DNA of 64,000 nucleotides from JBBITI01 sp963735055 (GTDB lineage Bacteria; Chloroflexota; Dehalococcoidia; Dehalococcoidales; UBA2162). Under the pieces are notes generated by a model, which did no database searches, was not told where the DNA came from, and saw only the letters and a program-made list of their open reading frames with translations. Shown in pieces: positions 52,297 through 60,884 of the stretch. The stretch spans positions 434,001 through 498,000 of the forward strand of contig CAVTJN010000004.1 of NCBI GenBank assembly GCA_963735055.1, written 5' to 3'. The position numbers and the translations under genes are program-made. How positions within the stretch are numbered: position 1 is the stretch's first letter; every line of letters begins with the position of its first letter.

Positions 52297-52677
52297 TCAA
52301 CCCGCACCCGATCCCGAGCCGGTCGGCCTGACATTACCGGAAGCCGAATCGAGCAGGCCAGCCTTCTCCAACGCTCCAACCACCGAACACTCCAGAGCCG
52401 CATAGCTGCTATCAGCCGACGATGCCCGGGCGACGAACACGCAATCCCAACCGGGATGCAGGCGCCTGGCTCTAAGTACTTCACGGAGACGCCGCTTGAC
52501 ACGATTTCTGGTTACCGCATTTCCGACGCGACGGCTCACCGAAAAGCCATACCGGGAACAATCCAGACCGTTGGGCATCGCCCTCACCACCACCGGACCC
52601 GCCCCCCAGGAGCGGCCTTGACCATACACCGCCTGAAACTGCCCGCTTGTGGTCAGGATTCGCTCGCCGCTCATCAC
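52297..52677 (-). CDS. rnpA: Ribonuclease P protein component
   Basis: A 126-residue protein subunit of RNase P, which matures tRNA 5' ends. The RNR motif is present (NAVTRNRVKRRLRE, ~residues 53-66), preceded by RYGFSVSRRVG. GTG 52677 or ATG 52674 may start it. The last ~15 residues are a Ser/Gly-rich extension. It lies 37 nt after rpmH, the usual order. Confidence 0.95.
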   Translation of the reverse strand: MMSGERILTTSGQFQAVYGQGRSWGAGPVVVRAMPNGLDCSRYGFSVSRRVGNAVTRNRVKRRLREVLRARRLHPGWDCVFVARASSADSSYAALECSVVGALEKAGLLDSASGNVRPTGSGSGAG

Positions 52678-52714
52678 TCCCTGCCCGACGAGAATCCCAC
52701 TGTCCGAGCCTGTC

Positions 52715-52855
52715 TCAGACGACGGTGAGACGCAGACGGCCTTTCAACCGGCGGGACTTCAGAACATCGCGTCCGCCACGGCTGCTCATTCTCTTAAGAA
52801 ACCCGTGCTCTCGTTTGCGCGGTATCTTCTTTGGCTGATAAGTCCTCTTGGGCAC
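52715..52855 (-). CDS. rpmH: 50S ribosomal protein L34
   Basis: A 46-residue L34, starting at GTG 52855 with AAGAGG upstream. The sequence begins PKRTYQPKKIPRKREHGFLK and ends in the typical RLKGRLRLTV. All conserved positions are present. It lies 47 nt downstream of rpsR with no terminator, so in this genome the rpmH-rnpA cluster is joined to the rpsF operon. Confidence 0.97.
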   Translation of the reverse strand: MPKRTYQPKKIPRKREHGFLKRMSSRGGRDVLKSRRLKGRLRLTVV

Positions 52856-52902
52856 TCTAACCTCTTAACCAGGGAATTCGATCTTCACACCAGAAAAGCT
52901 TT

Positions 52903-53199
52903 CTAACCCGGACCAAACCCACCACCCCGCAGATGCTCCGGGGCGAAGGGCAGAAGGGCCAGATGCCTTGCCCTCTTGATGGCGATGGCCAGCACACGCT
53001 GATGTTTAGCACAGGTACCGGTACGCCGACGCGAAGCGATCCGGCCCCGGTCCGAAATATAACTCCGCAGCCTTGCCCCGTCTTTGTAGTCGATTGTGTT
53101 CGTCTTGCCGGCGCAGAAGGCGCAGACTTTGCGGACGGGAGCGTATCTCGGCCTGGTGCCTCTGTTTGGCCTGGGTCTGGTTGAATCCTGTCTAACCAC
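52903..53199 (-). CDS. rpsR: 30S ribosomal protein S18
   Basis: A 98-residue bS18 with the zinc-type N-terminal Cys residues (VCAFCAGK), IDYKDGARLRSYISDRGRI, and the CAKHQRVLAIAIKRARHLALLPF core. The GTG start at 53199 gives a basic leader. The C-terminus has a Gly-rich tail. It follows ssb by about 30 nt. Confidence 0.96.
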   Translation of the reverse strand: MVRQDSTRPRPNRGTRPRYAPVRKVCAFCAGKTNTIDYKDGARLRSYISDRGRIASRRRTGTCAKHQRVLAIAIKRARHLALLPFAPEHLRGGGFGPG

Positions 53200-53230
53200 C
53201 TACTATTTCCTTTAGCTAGTATTAATTAAC

Positions 53231-53641
53231 TTAAAAAGGTATATCTTCAGGCTCGGGCTCCGCCAGATTACTGTCCGGCGACCTTTCACCACCGACACCA
53301 CCCGTTGCCCCCTGTCTATCCAAGAAGCTTACCCGGCTGGCGACGATCTCATTTCGAGTGTGCCGTTGTCCGTCCTGACCGTCCCAGGAGTGGGTCCGAA
53401 GTCTACCCTCGAGATAAACGAGCCGGCCTTTAGTCAAGAACTGGTTGCATTGCTCTGCGAGCTTGCCCCAGGTGACGACGGTAAACCACTCAGTCTCCTC
53501 TTTACGCTCTCCCTCAGCAGTGGTATAACGCCAGTTCGTTGCCACACTGAAAGAGGTTACCGGCCGGCCATTGGGGGTGAAGCGCATTTCAGGCTCACTG
53601 CCAAGATTGCCGATGACAATCATCTTGTTAACGCTTACCAT
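53231..53641 (-). CDS. ssb: Single-stranded DNA-binding protein
   Basis: A 136-residue OB-fold SSB. NKMIVIGNLGSEPEMRFTPNG at the start and WGKLAEQCNQFLTKGRLVYLEGRL mark the OB fold. The short acidic C-terminal tip EPEDIPF is the protein-interaction tail that recruits replication and repair partners. Classic position between rpsF and rpsR. Confidence 0.97.
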   Translation of the reverse strand: MVSVNKMIVIGNLGSEPEMRFTPNGRPVTSFSVATNWRYTTAEGERKEETEWFTVVTWGKLAEQCNQFLTKGRLVYLEGRLRTHSWDGQDGQRHTRNEIVASRVSFLDRQGATGGVGGERSPDSNLAEPEPEDIPF

Positions 53642-53682
53642 CTTCCCCCCAAAAGTCCTTCTGTTTAGGTGTCCAGATTGGG

Positions 53683-54009
53683 CTAACCGTCCATTCTCAC
53701 CAGTAAATGCCGCATGACATCTTCGGCGATACGGAGGGTGGCTTCCAGTTCCCGGCTCACGCCCGGCTTCATTTTGGACTTAAACAGAACATAGTTGCCC
53801 TCGCCAAAATGCTTGATGGGGTACGCCAACTTTCTTTTCCCCCATTTCTGGGTGTCCCCAATGGTACCGCCCTTTCCGGTAATCAAACGGCTATACTTAT
53901 CTATCGTCGCGTCAAACGCCTCGTCCGCCAACTCGGGACTGACGATGAGAACCAATTCATAATCACGCAGGCCTTCGGCTGCTTCCGTTACCACCTTCTC
54001 AGATACCAT
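53683..54009 (-). CDS. rpsF: 30S ribosomal protein S6
   Basis: A 108-residue bS6. It has the strand LRDYELVLIVSPELAD, WGKRKLAYPIKHFGEGNYVLFKSKM and the C-terminal MRHLLVRMD. It starts at ATG 54009 with AGGAAAAGG upstream and heads the rpsF-ssb-rpsR-rpmH-rnpA-yidD operon. Confidence 0.96.
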   Translation of the reverse strand: MVSEKVVTEAAEGLRDYELVLIVSPELADEAFDATIDKYSRLITGKGGTIGDTQKWGKRKLAYPIKHFGEGNYVLFKSKMKPGVSRELEATLRIAEDVMRHLLVRMDG

Positions 54010-54037
54010 TCCTTTTCCTCAGAAAATACATGTTCGA

Positions 54038-54067
54038 ATTATAACACACCTTCGCAGCCGCAAACAA
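54038..54067 (-). promoter_or_regulatory. Promoter of the rpsF operon
   Basis: On the minus strand TTGTTT (54067-54062), 18 nt, TATAAT (54043-54038), the latter preceded by TGT as an extended -10. The start lies near 54031, 22 nt before rpsF. A 14-bp GC palindrome (CCCGGGGCCCCGGG, 54101-54114) lies upstream, between stt3 and this promoter. Confidence 0.7.
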
Positions 54068-54156
54068 CATCGACAGCTTCAACTGCGCGCCTCGCCGCGC
54101 CCCGGGGCCCCGGGCAACGGGCCGTCGCTCAAGCCACCCGCCGCGCGCCGGATATG

Positions 54157-56634
54157 CTAAGGGATACGCTCGAATATCTTGATCTCGGCGGTCTCGTTAG
54201 CCGAAGATATCGAGACCAGGCTGTCTGACGAATACACCGGCCGATAGTGCTGCAGGGCCTCGAGTGGGACCGGACTTATCAACGGGTCTGAGCCCGCGAT
54301 CACCCAGTTTCCTGATGTCTGCCCGGCCATATACGCTGATGCCTCGTCGTAGGTGGCGAATTGCTGCTCGCTGACCACTTCCCGATAGCTCTGGCCGTCC
54401 GGATTTGTCCGCACGAGGTACGAGACGACGAGGGTACTATTTCCCGAGACAGCCTGCCCGTCAAAAGAATACAGGCGAGTAGAGAGTGACCGGTAGTACT
54501 CAGGATAGATGTAGAGACTCTGCTGGTTCTTCTGGGGATTCCAGTAGATTTCAAAGAAGTCGTTCTGGCTCTTTCCCGCCCAAGTGGCCACTGCCCAGAA
54601 CTTACTGGCGGCAGTCTGATAGTCCATGATGACGTAGCCCGACTTCATTTCGGCTGCGATGGCCTCGGCAGAGGTTTCATCCTGGGCAACGAGGAAGCTG
54701 GCCACCCTGGTCACGGCCGTTGGGTCCTGTCCCGGGTTTGCATTTGGGATCCTGTGGCCGATGTAAGTTATCCAGTATCCGTAGTCCCACCAGGCAGCCA
54801 CGCCGTAGGCCGACGACGGATAGGCGAAACCCCCGCCCGTTGAGTAGTGCCGCAAGTAGGCATCGGCCGAGCCAAGGGGTTCGGGGGTATTGTCTCTCAT
54901 CCAGATGAGCGCCTTCATCCAGGCGCTACTGGGAGCATACGGCGCGCTCCCGGCAGTGGCAATAGAAGGAGGCTTGGTGAGGCCGTGAGCCGGGTCGGGA
55001 AACATGATCAATTGCGAGAAGAGCAGCATGAAAATCAGCAACGCCGCCAGCCCGACGCTGACGTAGTCCCTGACGACGGCGACGCTCCGGGTCTGATCCA
55101 GATGCGCCCGCCGTCTTTCCAGTTCACGGCGGCGCTCAAGTTGCCGCTCGCGGCGCCGCGCCCTCTTATTGGTGATCGCGGCCGACGCCGCGGCCACCGT
55201 AGACCTGATCCTGAGACCTTCCAGATCCAGAACGCCCCAAGACCACGTACGGGAGCGGTCGCCGCCAGAATAGGCAAGACCCCAGGCGACCAGGTAGTAA
55301 ACGAGTATGGAAGCGTAGCCGGCGAGCAAGGCCACATTAACGGCAAAGTAGTAGGCGAAGCGGCGTTGCCCGATGGTGGCCAGAAGCATCACCAGGCTCC
55401 ACACCACAAACGCGGTTTTTGGCGCGTTGCCCTGTTTGATGACGTCCCGGACCAGCAGCAAGGCCAGGCCAATGAAAGCGACCGGCAATGCAATGTAGAA
55501 GTTGATCCAGGCGGGACTGTCGAAGAAGCCACCACCAGCCCGCAAAGGCATGAAGATGGACTGCGCCTCAACGGTTGCCAGCAACGTGCCCGACGGAGTA
55601 AAGACTTTGAAAGCCTCCAATAAACTTCGAAGCATTGCCGGTTGGAGCAGGTAGAACAAGCCGAGTCCGGCCAGCCCCAGGACGAGCAAGGCCGCCGGAT
55701 AGAGCAAGCGGAAGATGTTGCGCCTGGCCATTACGAAAGAAAGAAACCCGAGCACCAGGGGGAAAAGGGCCGCGACCAAGAGCGAAGGCGCATACAGACT
55801 GCTTGGAGCCACGGGCAGAAATATGAGGGTAACGACAAAGATGATCGTACCCACAGCGGCGAGATATGCGGTCGACCGCCCCTTGAGGTGATCGATGACA
55901 AACTGAACGACGAAGAACACGGCCATAGCAAATACAACCAGGAGGGCTCCCGACCAGGCGAAGATGTACATACCCAGAAAGAGCCCGCTGAGGACCGAGA
56001 ACAAACCGGGGCGCAGGATCTTGTCCCACCGCAGATTCCGGAAATGGCTCCAGGTAAGCTCCCTCAGTCCGGCCGACTTCACAGCGAGGATAAGAAACAG
56101 TATGGAAGTGGTGCTCAGCAGCGTCTCGGCCACATGCTGGTCGGTGAACCCAAGTATCGAACGGCCGAGGAATTCGCCCGGCAGCAGGGCCACCAGGGCG
56201 GCGGCAACGACGCCGGCCCACTGGCCGTGCTTGCCCCACAGCTCTTTCCCGATGAAGAACGCCGGCACGGTGGTCAGCGCCCCCAGCACGGCCGGGAAGT
56301 ACACTCCCACCAGATTGACAGTGTGCTCGGTGGGGGAACCCAACCCGACAATCCAGATGATGGTCCCGAGCAGCCACTGGAAAAACGAGGGAACCACGCC
56401 GGTAATAGTGCCGGAAAACGACAGATACGGATCGATCCCCGGGAAATGGGGAAAATTGTGGACGAGACTCTCGACGAGCCGCATGTGGTAATAGGCGTCA
56501 TTGCCCGTAAAAACGATACCGTCAGCGGTGAAAACGCTCTTGTAGGGCAACGCGATGCGTATCCACAGTGCCAAGCCAAAGAATAAGACCAGCAAGAGGC
56601 CGGCAATCAGGCCAGGCCATCTTCTCCTGTTCAC
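54157..56634 (-). CDS. stt3: AglB/STT3-type oligosaccharyltransferase
   Basis: An 825-residue membrane glycosyltransferase, expected to transfer a lipid-linked glycan to Asn of exported proteins. About 13 membrane segments fill residues 1-560, and a soluble exported domain follows. Catalytic acidic motifs appear intact: GNDAYYH (Asp46), TDQHVAE (Asp165, His167, Glu170) and WWDYG at 615-619. The whole layout resembles archaeal AglB more than Campylobacter PglB. A cytosolic loop near residues 500-530 is extraordinarily basic (RARRRERQLERRRELERRR) and probably a charged helix. No glycan-assembly genes are adjacent. Confidence 0.88.
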   Translation of the reverse strand: MNRRRWPGLIAGLLLVLFFGLALWIRIALPYKSVFTADGIVFTGNDAYYHMRLVESLVHNFPHFPGIDPYLSFSGTITGVVPSFFQWLLGTIIWIVGLGSPTEHTVNLVGVYFPAVLGALTTVPAFFIGKELWGKHGQWAGVVAAALVALLPGEFLGRSILGFTDQHVAETLLSTTSILFLILAVKSAGLRELTWSHFRNLRWDKILRPGLFSVLSGLFLGMYIFAWSGALLVVFAMAVFFVVQFVIDHLKGRSTAYLAAVGTIIFVVTLIFLPVAPSSLYAPSLLVAALFPLVLGFLSFVMARRNIFRLLYPAALLVLGLAGLGLFYLLQPAMLRSLLEAFKVFTPSGTLLATVEAQSIFMPLRAGGGFFDSPAWINFYIALPVAFIGLALLLVRDVIKQGNAPKTAFVVWSLVMLLATIGQRRFAYYFAVNVALLAGYASILVYYLVAWGLAYSGGDRSRTWSWGVLDLEGLRIRSTVAAASAAITNKRARRRERQLERRRELERRRAHLDQTRSVAVVRDYVSVGLAALLIFMLLFSQLIMFPDPAHGLTKPPSIATAGSAPYAPSSAWMKALIWMRDNTPEPLGSADAYLRHYSTGGGFAYPSSAYGVAAWWDYGYWITYIGHRIPNANPGQDPTAVTRVASFLVAQDETSAEAIAAEMKSGYVIMDYQTAASKFWAVATWAGKSQNDFFEIYWNPQKNQQSLYIYPEYYRSLSTRLYSFDGQAVSGNSTLVVSYLVRTNPDGQSYREVVSEQQFATYDEASAYMAGQTSGNWVIAGSDPLISPVPLEALQHYRPVYSSDSLVSISSANETAEIKIFERIP

Positions 56635-56649
56635 ATGTGTTCTCCCTGA

Positions 56650-56700
56650 GCAATACTAAGGGCGGGCCGACCGGGCCCGCCATCTGGCGTTTAGTATTGC
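56650..56700. repeat. Nested inverted repeat upstream of stt3
   Basis: GCAATACTAA (56650-56659) and TTAGTATTGC (56691-56700) enclose an inner 8-bp stem GGCGGGCC/GGCCCGCC. It lies about 16 nt upstream of the stt3 start. A possible minus-strand promoter is TTGCCA at 56721-56716 with AATACT 17 nt later, so the structure would fold in the 5' leader. Confidence 0.5.
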
Positions 56701-56703
56701 ATA

Positions 56704-56895
56704 ATGACTCAGTCTTGGCAAGCCGCGTCGAAGGACAACAAGTCTCATCCCAGCGGGGAGTTCTATCATTTGGACACTCCCTCTACGGTCGACAACCGAG
56801 TTGCGATGTTCAGGAGAGCCGGCTTCGCTTCGGCCGAGAGAGTGTTTCGAGTCGAGAACACTACCATAACGGTAGCCAGGAATGCCCAAATTACG
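56704..56895 (+). pseudogene. Remnant of a SAM methyltransferase (C-terminal part only)
   Basis: The translated stretch SGEFYHLDTPSTVDNRVAMF then RRAGFASAERVFRVENTTITVARN is the characteristic C-terminal end of many small class I methyltransferases (typical HLDTP, AGF and N-T-A-I-x-V-A elements). No SAM-binding domain precedes it: a stop lies at 56692-56694, and the ATG at 56704 lacks a ribosome-binding site. The frame continues to 57009 without further similarity. I read it as a decayed gene fragment; a false match is possible. Confidence 0.45.
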
Positions 56896-57009
56896 GCGTC
56901 ACACACTCGCTCATTCTGTGACGGCGGCGTCACGATCCAGGCCCAAGAGTCAGCCGTCCTGCCGGCTGCAGAATCCGTCCGATCGAGCGCCAGCCTTTCC
57001 CGATCCTGA

Positions 57010-57359
57010 AGACCTTCGTTGAGCAGGTTGGGTCGAGAGGTCAAGTGAGTTCCTCCGTTAGTCCCAGGAACTCACGATCTGAGCCGAATTTCCACAGATG
57101 GACCGGATTCCCGCCGTGTTAACCTCCCCATGCGGTTGCCTTGACGGACCACCAGGCGGTACAGCCGTGAAGATCAACAATCTTGCCGAATGTGACCGAA
57201 GCACGTCCTGGGCAACGTGTCCGCGCTGTGCGGTAGACAGGCGCTGCATGGACAGCGCATCGACGGCGGCGCGATTGAAAGGGGCGAATCACCGGAGTAT
57301 GCTGTGACCTGCGTGCAGCATCCGCTGTGCACCGACGGCGAAACCGGGAGTTAACGGGG
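57010..57359. other. Intergenic region before the UroD-family gene
   Basis: No gene I can support. It holds a perfect 10-bp inverted repeat (GTGAGTTCCT 57045-57054 with AGGAACTCAC 57066-57075, 11-nt loop) without T tract. Short ORFs on both strands look random. No good promoter for the downstream gene was found. Confidence 0.5.
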
Positions 57360-58667
57360 ATGTCTTTCGACAATGATACTGAGAAAGAAGTGAGTCGGCG
57401 GCAAGAAAAGGCTGGAAAAACCGTCGCTCAGTTGTATCAGGAAAGGGAAACCAGGGTCCGCGATGCCATCGAGTTGAAGGAACCGGACCGGGTCCCCGTA
57501 ATTATCCGCGGAGAGAACTTTGCCGCCAGGTATGCCGGCCTGCCTTTCGCCGCCGCCTACTATGATCCAGCTGCGTTCAGATCTGCGCTGAAACAGACTA
57601 TCCTGGACCTTGAACCCGACATGGGAGGAGGCTCCAGCACCTTGGCCGCCTCAGGCACCGCCCTTGAAATACTGGGGATGAAGCAACTGCTTTGGCCAGG
57701 TGGGACTCTACCTTCCGACGTGACACACCAGTTCGTGGAAACCGAATACATGCGTGCAGAAGAATACGATTTGTTTATTACCGACCCCACGGACTTCATT
57801 CTGAGATACTATATGCCGCGGGTATTCGAATCATTGAGACCACTTTCGGGCTTAGCGCCCATCATGCCGGTACAGAACTCGGCAGCCTTTCCCAGCATCC
57901 TACACCTGTTCGGAACGGAGGAAATGGGGTCTGCCTTGGGAGTACTGCACCGGGCGGGACAAGAACAGGAGAAATGGCGACGGGCACTGGCGGGCTTTGA
58001 AGAGGAAATGGCACAACTCGGCTTCCCGTTGGCGAGCCACGCGAGCTTCGGTGGCGCTCCCTTTGATGCGATCTCCGACTACCTGAGAGGCATGCGGGGA
58101 ACGATGCTGGACGTGTACCGCTGTCCCGACAAAGTGCTTGCTGCGTGTGAGCGAATCATGGATTGGCGCATTGCACGGAGTTCGCCGGCAGACCCCAGCC
58201 GGAGAGGAAACCCGAAGCGGGCAGGCGGGGCGATCTTGAGGGGATCCGACGGCTTCCTGTCCAAGGCGCAGTTTGATAGATTCTACTGGCCCGGGCTTAA
58301 GCGAACCATGCAATCCACGATCGATCTCGGTTTCGTGCCATTCCTATTCTGTGAAGGGACGTGCAATTCGAGGCTGGAGTACTTTCTTGAACTCCCCAGG
58401 GGCAAATTTGTCCTCCACTTCGACGAGACGGATATGGGACTGGCAAAGGCAGTGCTTGGTGGTCACTGCTGCATCATGGGCAACGTGCCGGCCTCGTTGC
58501 TTTCGATTGGCTCGCCCACGCAGGTTGAGGAGTACTGCCGAAACCTGTTCCGCGTCGCCGGAAGGGGTGGTGGGTTCATACTGACCAGCGGTGGATTCCT
58601 GAATGATGCCCAGCCGGCTAACGTGAAGGCGATGATAGACTCGGCTAAGAGGTACGGCCGGTACTAG
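57360..58667 (+). CDS. Uroporphyrinogen decarboxylase-domain (UroD/MtaA-like) protein
   Basis: A 435-residue UroD-fold protein starting at ATG 57360. The N-terminal ALxxxEPDRVPV-type element reads RDAIELKEPDRVPVI, common to UroD-like methyltransferases. The C-terminal half has HFDETDMGLAKAVLGGHCCIMGNVPASLL and a RGGGFILTSGGFLN strand, the latter resembling the zinc-site end of MtaA/CmuA. True HemE is shorter and has different motifs. A corrinoid-linked methyl transfer role is likelier than haem synthesis, although no corrinoid-protein gene is nearby. The substrate is unknown. Confidence 0.75.
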   Translation: MSFDNDTEKEVSRRQEKAGKTVAQLYQERETRVRDAIELKEPDRVPVIIRGENFAARYAGLPFAAAYYDPAAFRSALKQTILDLEPDMGGGSSTLAASGTALEILGMKQLLWPGGTLPSDVTHQFVETEYMRAEEYDLFITDPTDFILRYYMPRVFESLRPLSGLAPIMPVQNSAAFPSILHLFGTEEMGSALGVLHRAGQEQEKWRRALAGFEEEMAQLGFPLASHASFGGAPFDAISDYLRGMRGTMLDVYRCPDKVLAACERIMDWRIARSSPADPSRRGNPKRAGGAILRGSDGFLSKAQFDRFYWPGLKRTMQSTIDLGFVPFLFCEGTCNSRLEYFLELPRGKFVLHFDETDMGLAKAVLGGHCCIMGNVPASLLSIGSPTQVEEYCRNLFRVAGRGGGFILTSGGFLNDAQPANVKAMIDSAKRYGRY

Positions 58668-59046
58668 CGGACTTCGGGTGGTGCACTCTCCTGACTTCAG
58701 TGCATAGTGTTCCTCAATCCCGAACAACTCTCTCGTACGCCGCGGCTCGTGTGCCGCTCGGCCCACCCTCAAAGTCCAACTTCGCCCCGCGGCCTCCATC
58801 ACCTCGGCGATCTTCCTTACCTCTTCGGGCGAGTTCGCGTATTCAGCTGGCAATTCTCCAAGTACGGTCGCTACCTTGTCCGGATCTACTGCTGGCACAT
58901 ATCGACGCGACATCCTGTCTCGGTCTGCCCTAAGCGGCTGATGAAACGCGGAAGCATTCGTTCTTGTACAATTAGCGCGGCGAAGACAACGACTGGCGGG
59001 GGAACAAGACCGACTAACCAGACGTTAGTGAGCAGGAGGGTGCACG
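58668..59046. other. Intergenic stretch with a possible minus-strand gene fragment
   Basis: On the minus strand from ATG 58913, about 80 codons read like a natural helical protein (e.g. PDKVATVLGELPAEYANSPE, then EVRKIAEVMEAAGRS) before the frame runs antisense into the UroD gene. This could be a truncated remnant. I recognise no family. The plus strand shows only a weak TACAAT (58967-58972) before the serine hydrolase gene. Confidence 0.3.
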
Positions 59047-60324
59047 ATGAGCGCCGTAAAGTCCACAGGTGTCCCACATGGTGGGCTGCCGACCTCCAGA
59101 CCGGAGGAGATGGGGTTTTCCCCGGAGCGCCTCGAACGTATCACGACTCAAATGCAGAAGCTCATAGACGCGTGCACGTTGCCCGGCGTAATAACGATCG
59201 TGGCGCGGCATGGGAGCATCGTCCATTTCAAGTCCCAAGGACTGATGGATATCGAGGCCGGCAAACCGATGGATGAAGACACGATATTCCGCATTGCTTC
59301 CATGACCAAGCCGATTACCTGCGTCGGCCTGATGACCTTGTACGAGGAGGGCTCCTTTCTCCTCGATCAGCCTATCTCGCGCTACCTGCCCTCGTTCAAG
59401 CAGATGGTGGTGAGGGCGAAGAGCGGCATGACCGAGCCGGCCAGCCGCGAGATCGACTTCAGGGATTGCCTGGCGATGACCGCCGGTTTCAGCTTGCAGG
59501 AGTGGGGAAGAATCGTCTCGCGTGGCGCGACCGTGCCGCCGCTACAGCCCCTCGTCCCCGGCACACAGGGCAAGACCATCAACCAGGCTGGCCAGCGGGG
59601 CACGCTTCAGGAGGCGGTTGAGATGCTTTCGAAGTTGCCGCTCAACTTCCATCCCGGAACGGACTGGGAGTACCATACCGGCCACGAAGTGGTCGGCGCT
59701 CTTATCGAGAAGATTTCTGGCCTGCCGCTGGACAGGTTCCTCCAAGAGCGTATCTTCGACCCGCTGAAGATGGCGGATACCCATTTCTATCTGCCGAAAG
59801 AGAAGGTCGGGCGCTTCGCCGCCGCCTACACCGTGAACCAGAACGAATGGGGCGACATCGGCCTCGTCGACAGCCCGGCGACCAGTGCGAAAGTGGTCGG
59901 GCCGAAGACTTTCCTCTCGGCCGGTGGCGGCCTGCTGTCCACTGCCGCGGATTACGCCCGCTTCGCCCAGATGATGCTGAGCGGCGGCAGCCTGGACGGC
60001 GCCCGCATCCTTGGTCGCAAGACGATCGAGCTGATGACCACCAACCACACTGGCGATTTACATCTCTACCCCATGGGCCCCGGTTGGGGCTACGGCCTAG
60101 GCCTCACTGTCCGGCTGAGCCTCTCGGGGGATCCCTTGCTGGGATCACTCGGTTCGTACGGGTGGGACGGCGCCTACTCCACCACGTTCTTCATCGACCC
60201 CAAAGAAGACCTCTTCGGCCTGTTCCTGACGCAGGTATCCGACAACGTACCGCCATTCACTGAGATCGCTGTCAGGCGCAAGGATTTTCAAAGACTCGTC
60301 TACCAGGCGCTGGTGGGAGAATAG
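59047..60324 (+). CDS. Beta-lactamase-fold serine hydrolase (class C/EstB-like)
   Basis: A 425-residue cytosolic serine hydrolase of the beta-lactamase/esterase superfamily. The active-site SxxK is SMTK (Ser85, Lys88). The second-motif Tyr is probably in WEYHTGHEVVG, and the C-terminal part has GWGYGLGL and GSYGWDGAYSTTF, where the third motif (KTG/HxG-like) should lie. No signal peptide, so true beta-lactamase activity is unlikely; esterase or peptidase activity is more plausible. The start ATG 59047 follows a weak GGAGGG about 8 nt upstream. Confidence 0.85.
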   Translation: MSAVKSTGVPHGGLPTSRPEEMGFSPERLERITTQMQKLIDACTLPGVITIVARHGSIVHFKSQGLMDIEAGKPMDEDTIFRIASMTKPITCVGLMTLYEEGSFLLDQPISRYLPSFKQMVVRAKSGMTEPASREIDFRDCLAMTAGFSLQEWGRIVSRGATVPPLQPLVPGTQGKTINQAGQRGTLQEAVEMLSKLPLNFHPGTDWEYHTGHEVVGALIEKISGLPLDRFLQERIFDPLKMADTHFYLPKEKVGRFAAAYTVNQNEWGDIGLVDSPATSAKVVGPKTFLSAGGGLLSTAADYARFAQMMLSGGSLDGARILGRKTIELMTTNHTGDLHLYPMGPGWGYGLGLTVRLSLSGDPLLGSLGSYGWDGAYSTTFFIDPKEDLFGLFLTQVSDNVPPFTEIAVRRKDFQRLVYQALVGE

Positions 60325-60555
60325 GGGCGAATTGCCTCCGCCCACACCGGCGCCGGCTTCATAGAAGATCCTTCTGTGTTGACCCGCCTAGACCGGTCTG
60401 GGGTCTTGGTGTGACCCGTTGCCGGCTTCGCCGGCCAGTTGCGGTTCCGCGGCGCAATACCTTTGTTGAATATGCACCCGATCGTGACGCGCCCTCAGTC
60501 GTATTCAGTCGCTGCACGAAACTCAGAATCGTTCAGCATGGGGTGATTTGTCCTA
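60325..60555. other. Intergenic region after the serine hydrolase
   Basis: Contains a short hairpin GCCGGC-TTC-GCCGGC near 60421-60435. No gene with a ribosome-binding site or recognisable protein was seen in this stretch; the longer plus-strand ORF across it looks random. Confidence 0.5.
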
Positions 60556-60584
60556 TTGACTTTCCGAGTTTGCGATGCTATCAT
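60556..60584 (+). promoter_or_regulatory. Strong promoter of an orphan leader transcript
   Basis: TTGACT (60556-60561), 17 nt, TATCAT (60579-60584) with TGC before it (extended -10). The start near 60591 precedes the leader-peptide ORF by about 43 nt. Confidence 0.75.
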
Positions 60585-60633
60585 CCGAACCATTATTCGA
60601 TCACGCACTGTAACCGCTTGAAGGAGGGTGTGA

Positions 60634-60690
60634 ATGTCGCAGGTCATTGTCATAAGCAGGATCGTCACACCCCGGCAGGTCGCCGGCTAA
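60634..60690 (+). CDS. 18-residue leader-type peptide rich in Ile/Val
   Basis: A perfect AAGGAGG (60621-60627) sits 6 nt before ATG 60634. The encoded peptide MSQVIVISRIVTPRQVAG has four Val and three Ile in 18 residues and ends at TAA 60690. A terminator follows 28 nt later. This is the layout of a ribosome-mediated attenuator for branched-chain amino-acid genes, but no ilv or leu gene follows; rsgA does. It may be a relic, or the peptide or RNA may act on its own. Confidence 0.55.
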   Translation: MSQVIVISRIVTPRQVAG

Positions 60691-60718
60691 AGCCACTTGT
60701 GTTCGTTTGCTGTGACTT

Positions 60719-60751
60719 GGCCGTCCCTCCCGGGACTGGCCTTTGTGTTTT
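60719..60751 (+). terminator. First terminator of the orphan leader
   Basis: GGCC-GTCCC pairs with GGGAC-T-GGCC across a TCCC loop, followed by TTTGTGTTTT. Candidate attenuator hairpin. Confidence 0.7.
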
Positions 60752-60790
60752 CCTCTCATCTCCACTGAGGTAAAGGCTGTCTTCGGTTAA

Positions 60791-60827
60791 GCCGCGGGTG
60801 TGACACATCCGTGGCCTTTTCTTTTTT
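60791..60827 (+). terminator. Second terminator of the orphan leader
   Basis: An 11-bp stem (GCCGCGGGTGT with ACATCCGTGGC, two G-T pairs, GAC loop) followed by TTTTCTTTTTT. A strong rho-independent terminator about 58 nt before rsgA. Confidence 0.85.
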
Positions 60828-60884
60828 CCAGACTCAGATTAGTGCGACAGAGCGTTGTCCGCGTTATCGCGATGAGGAGAACCG

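Noticed and set aside
58344..58913. 189-residue minus-strand ORF as an intact gene
   Set aside because: More than half is antisense to the UroD-family gene; at most its first ~80 codons could be a remnant.
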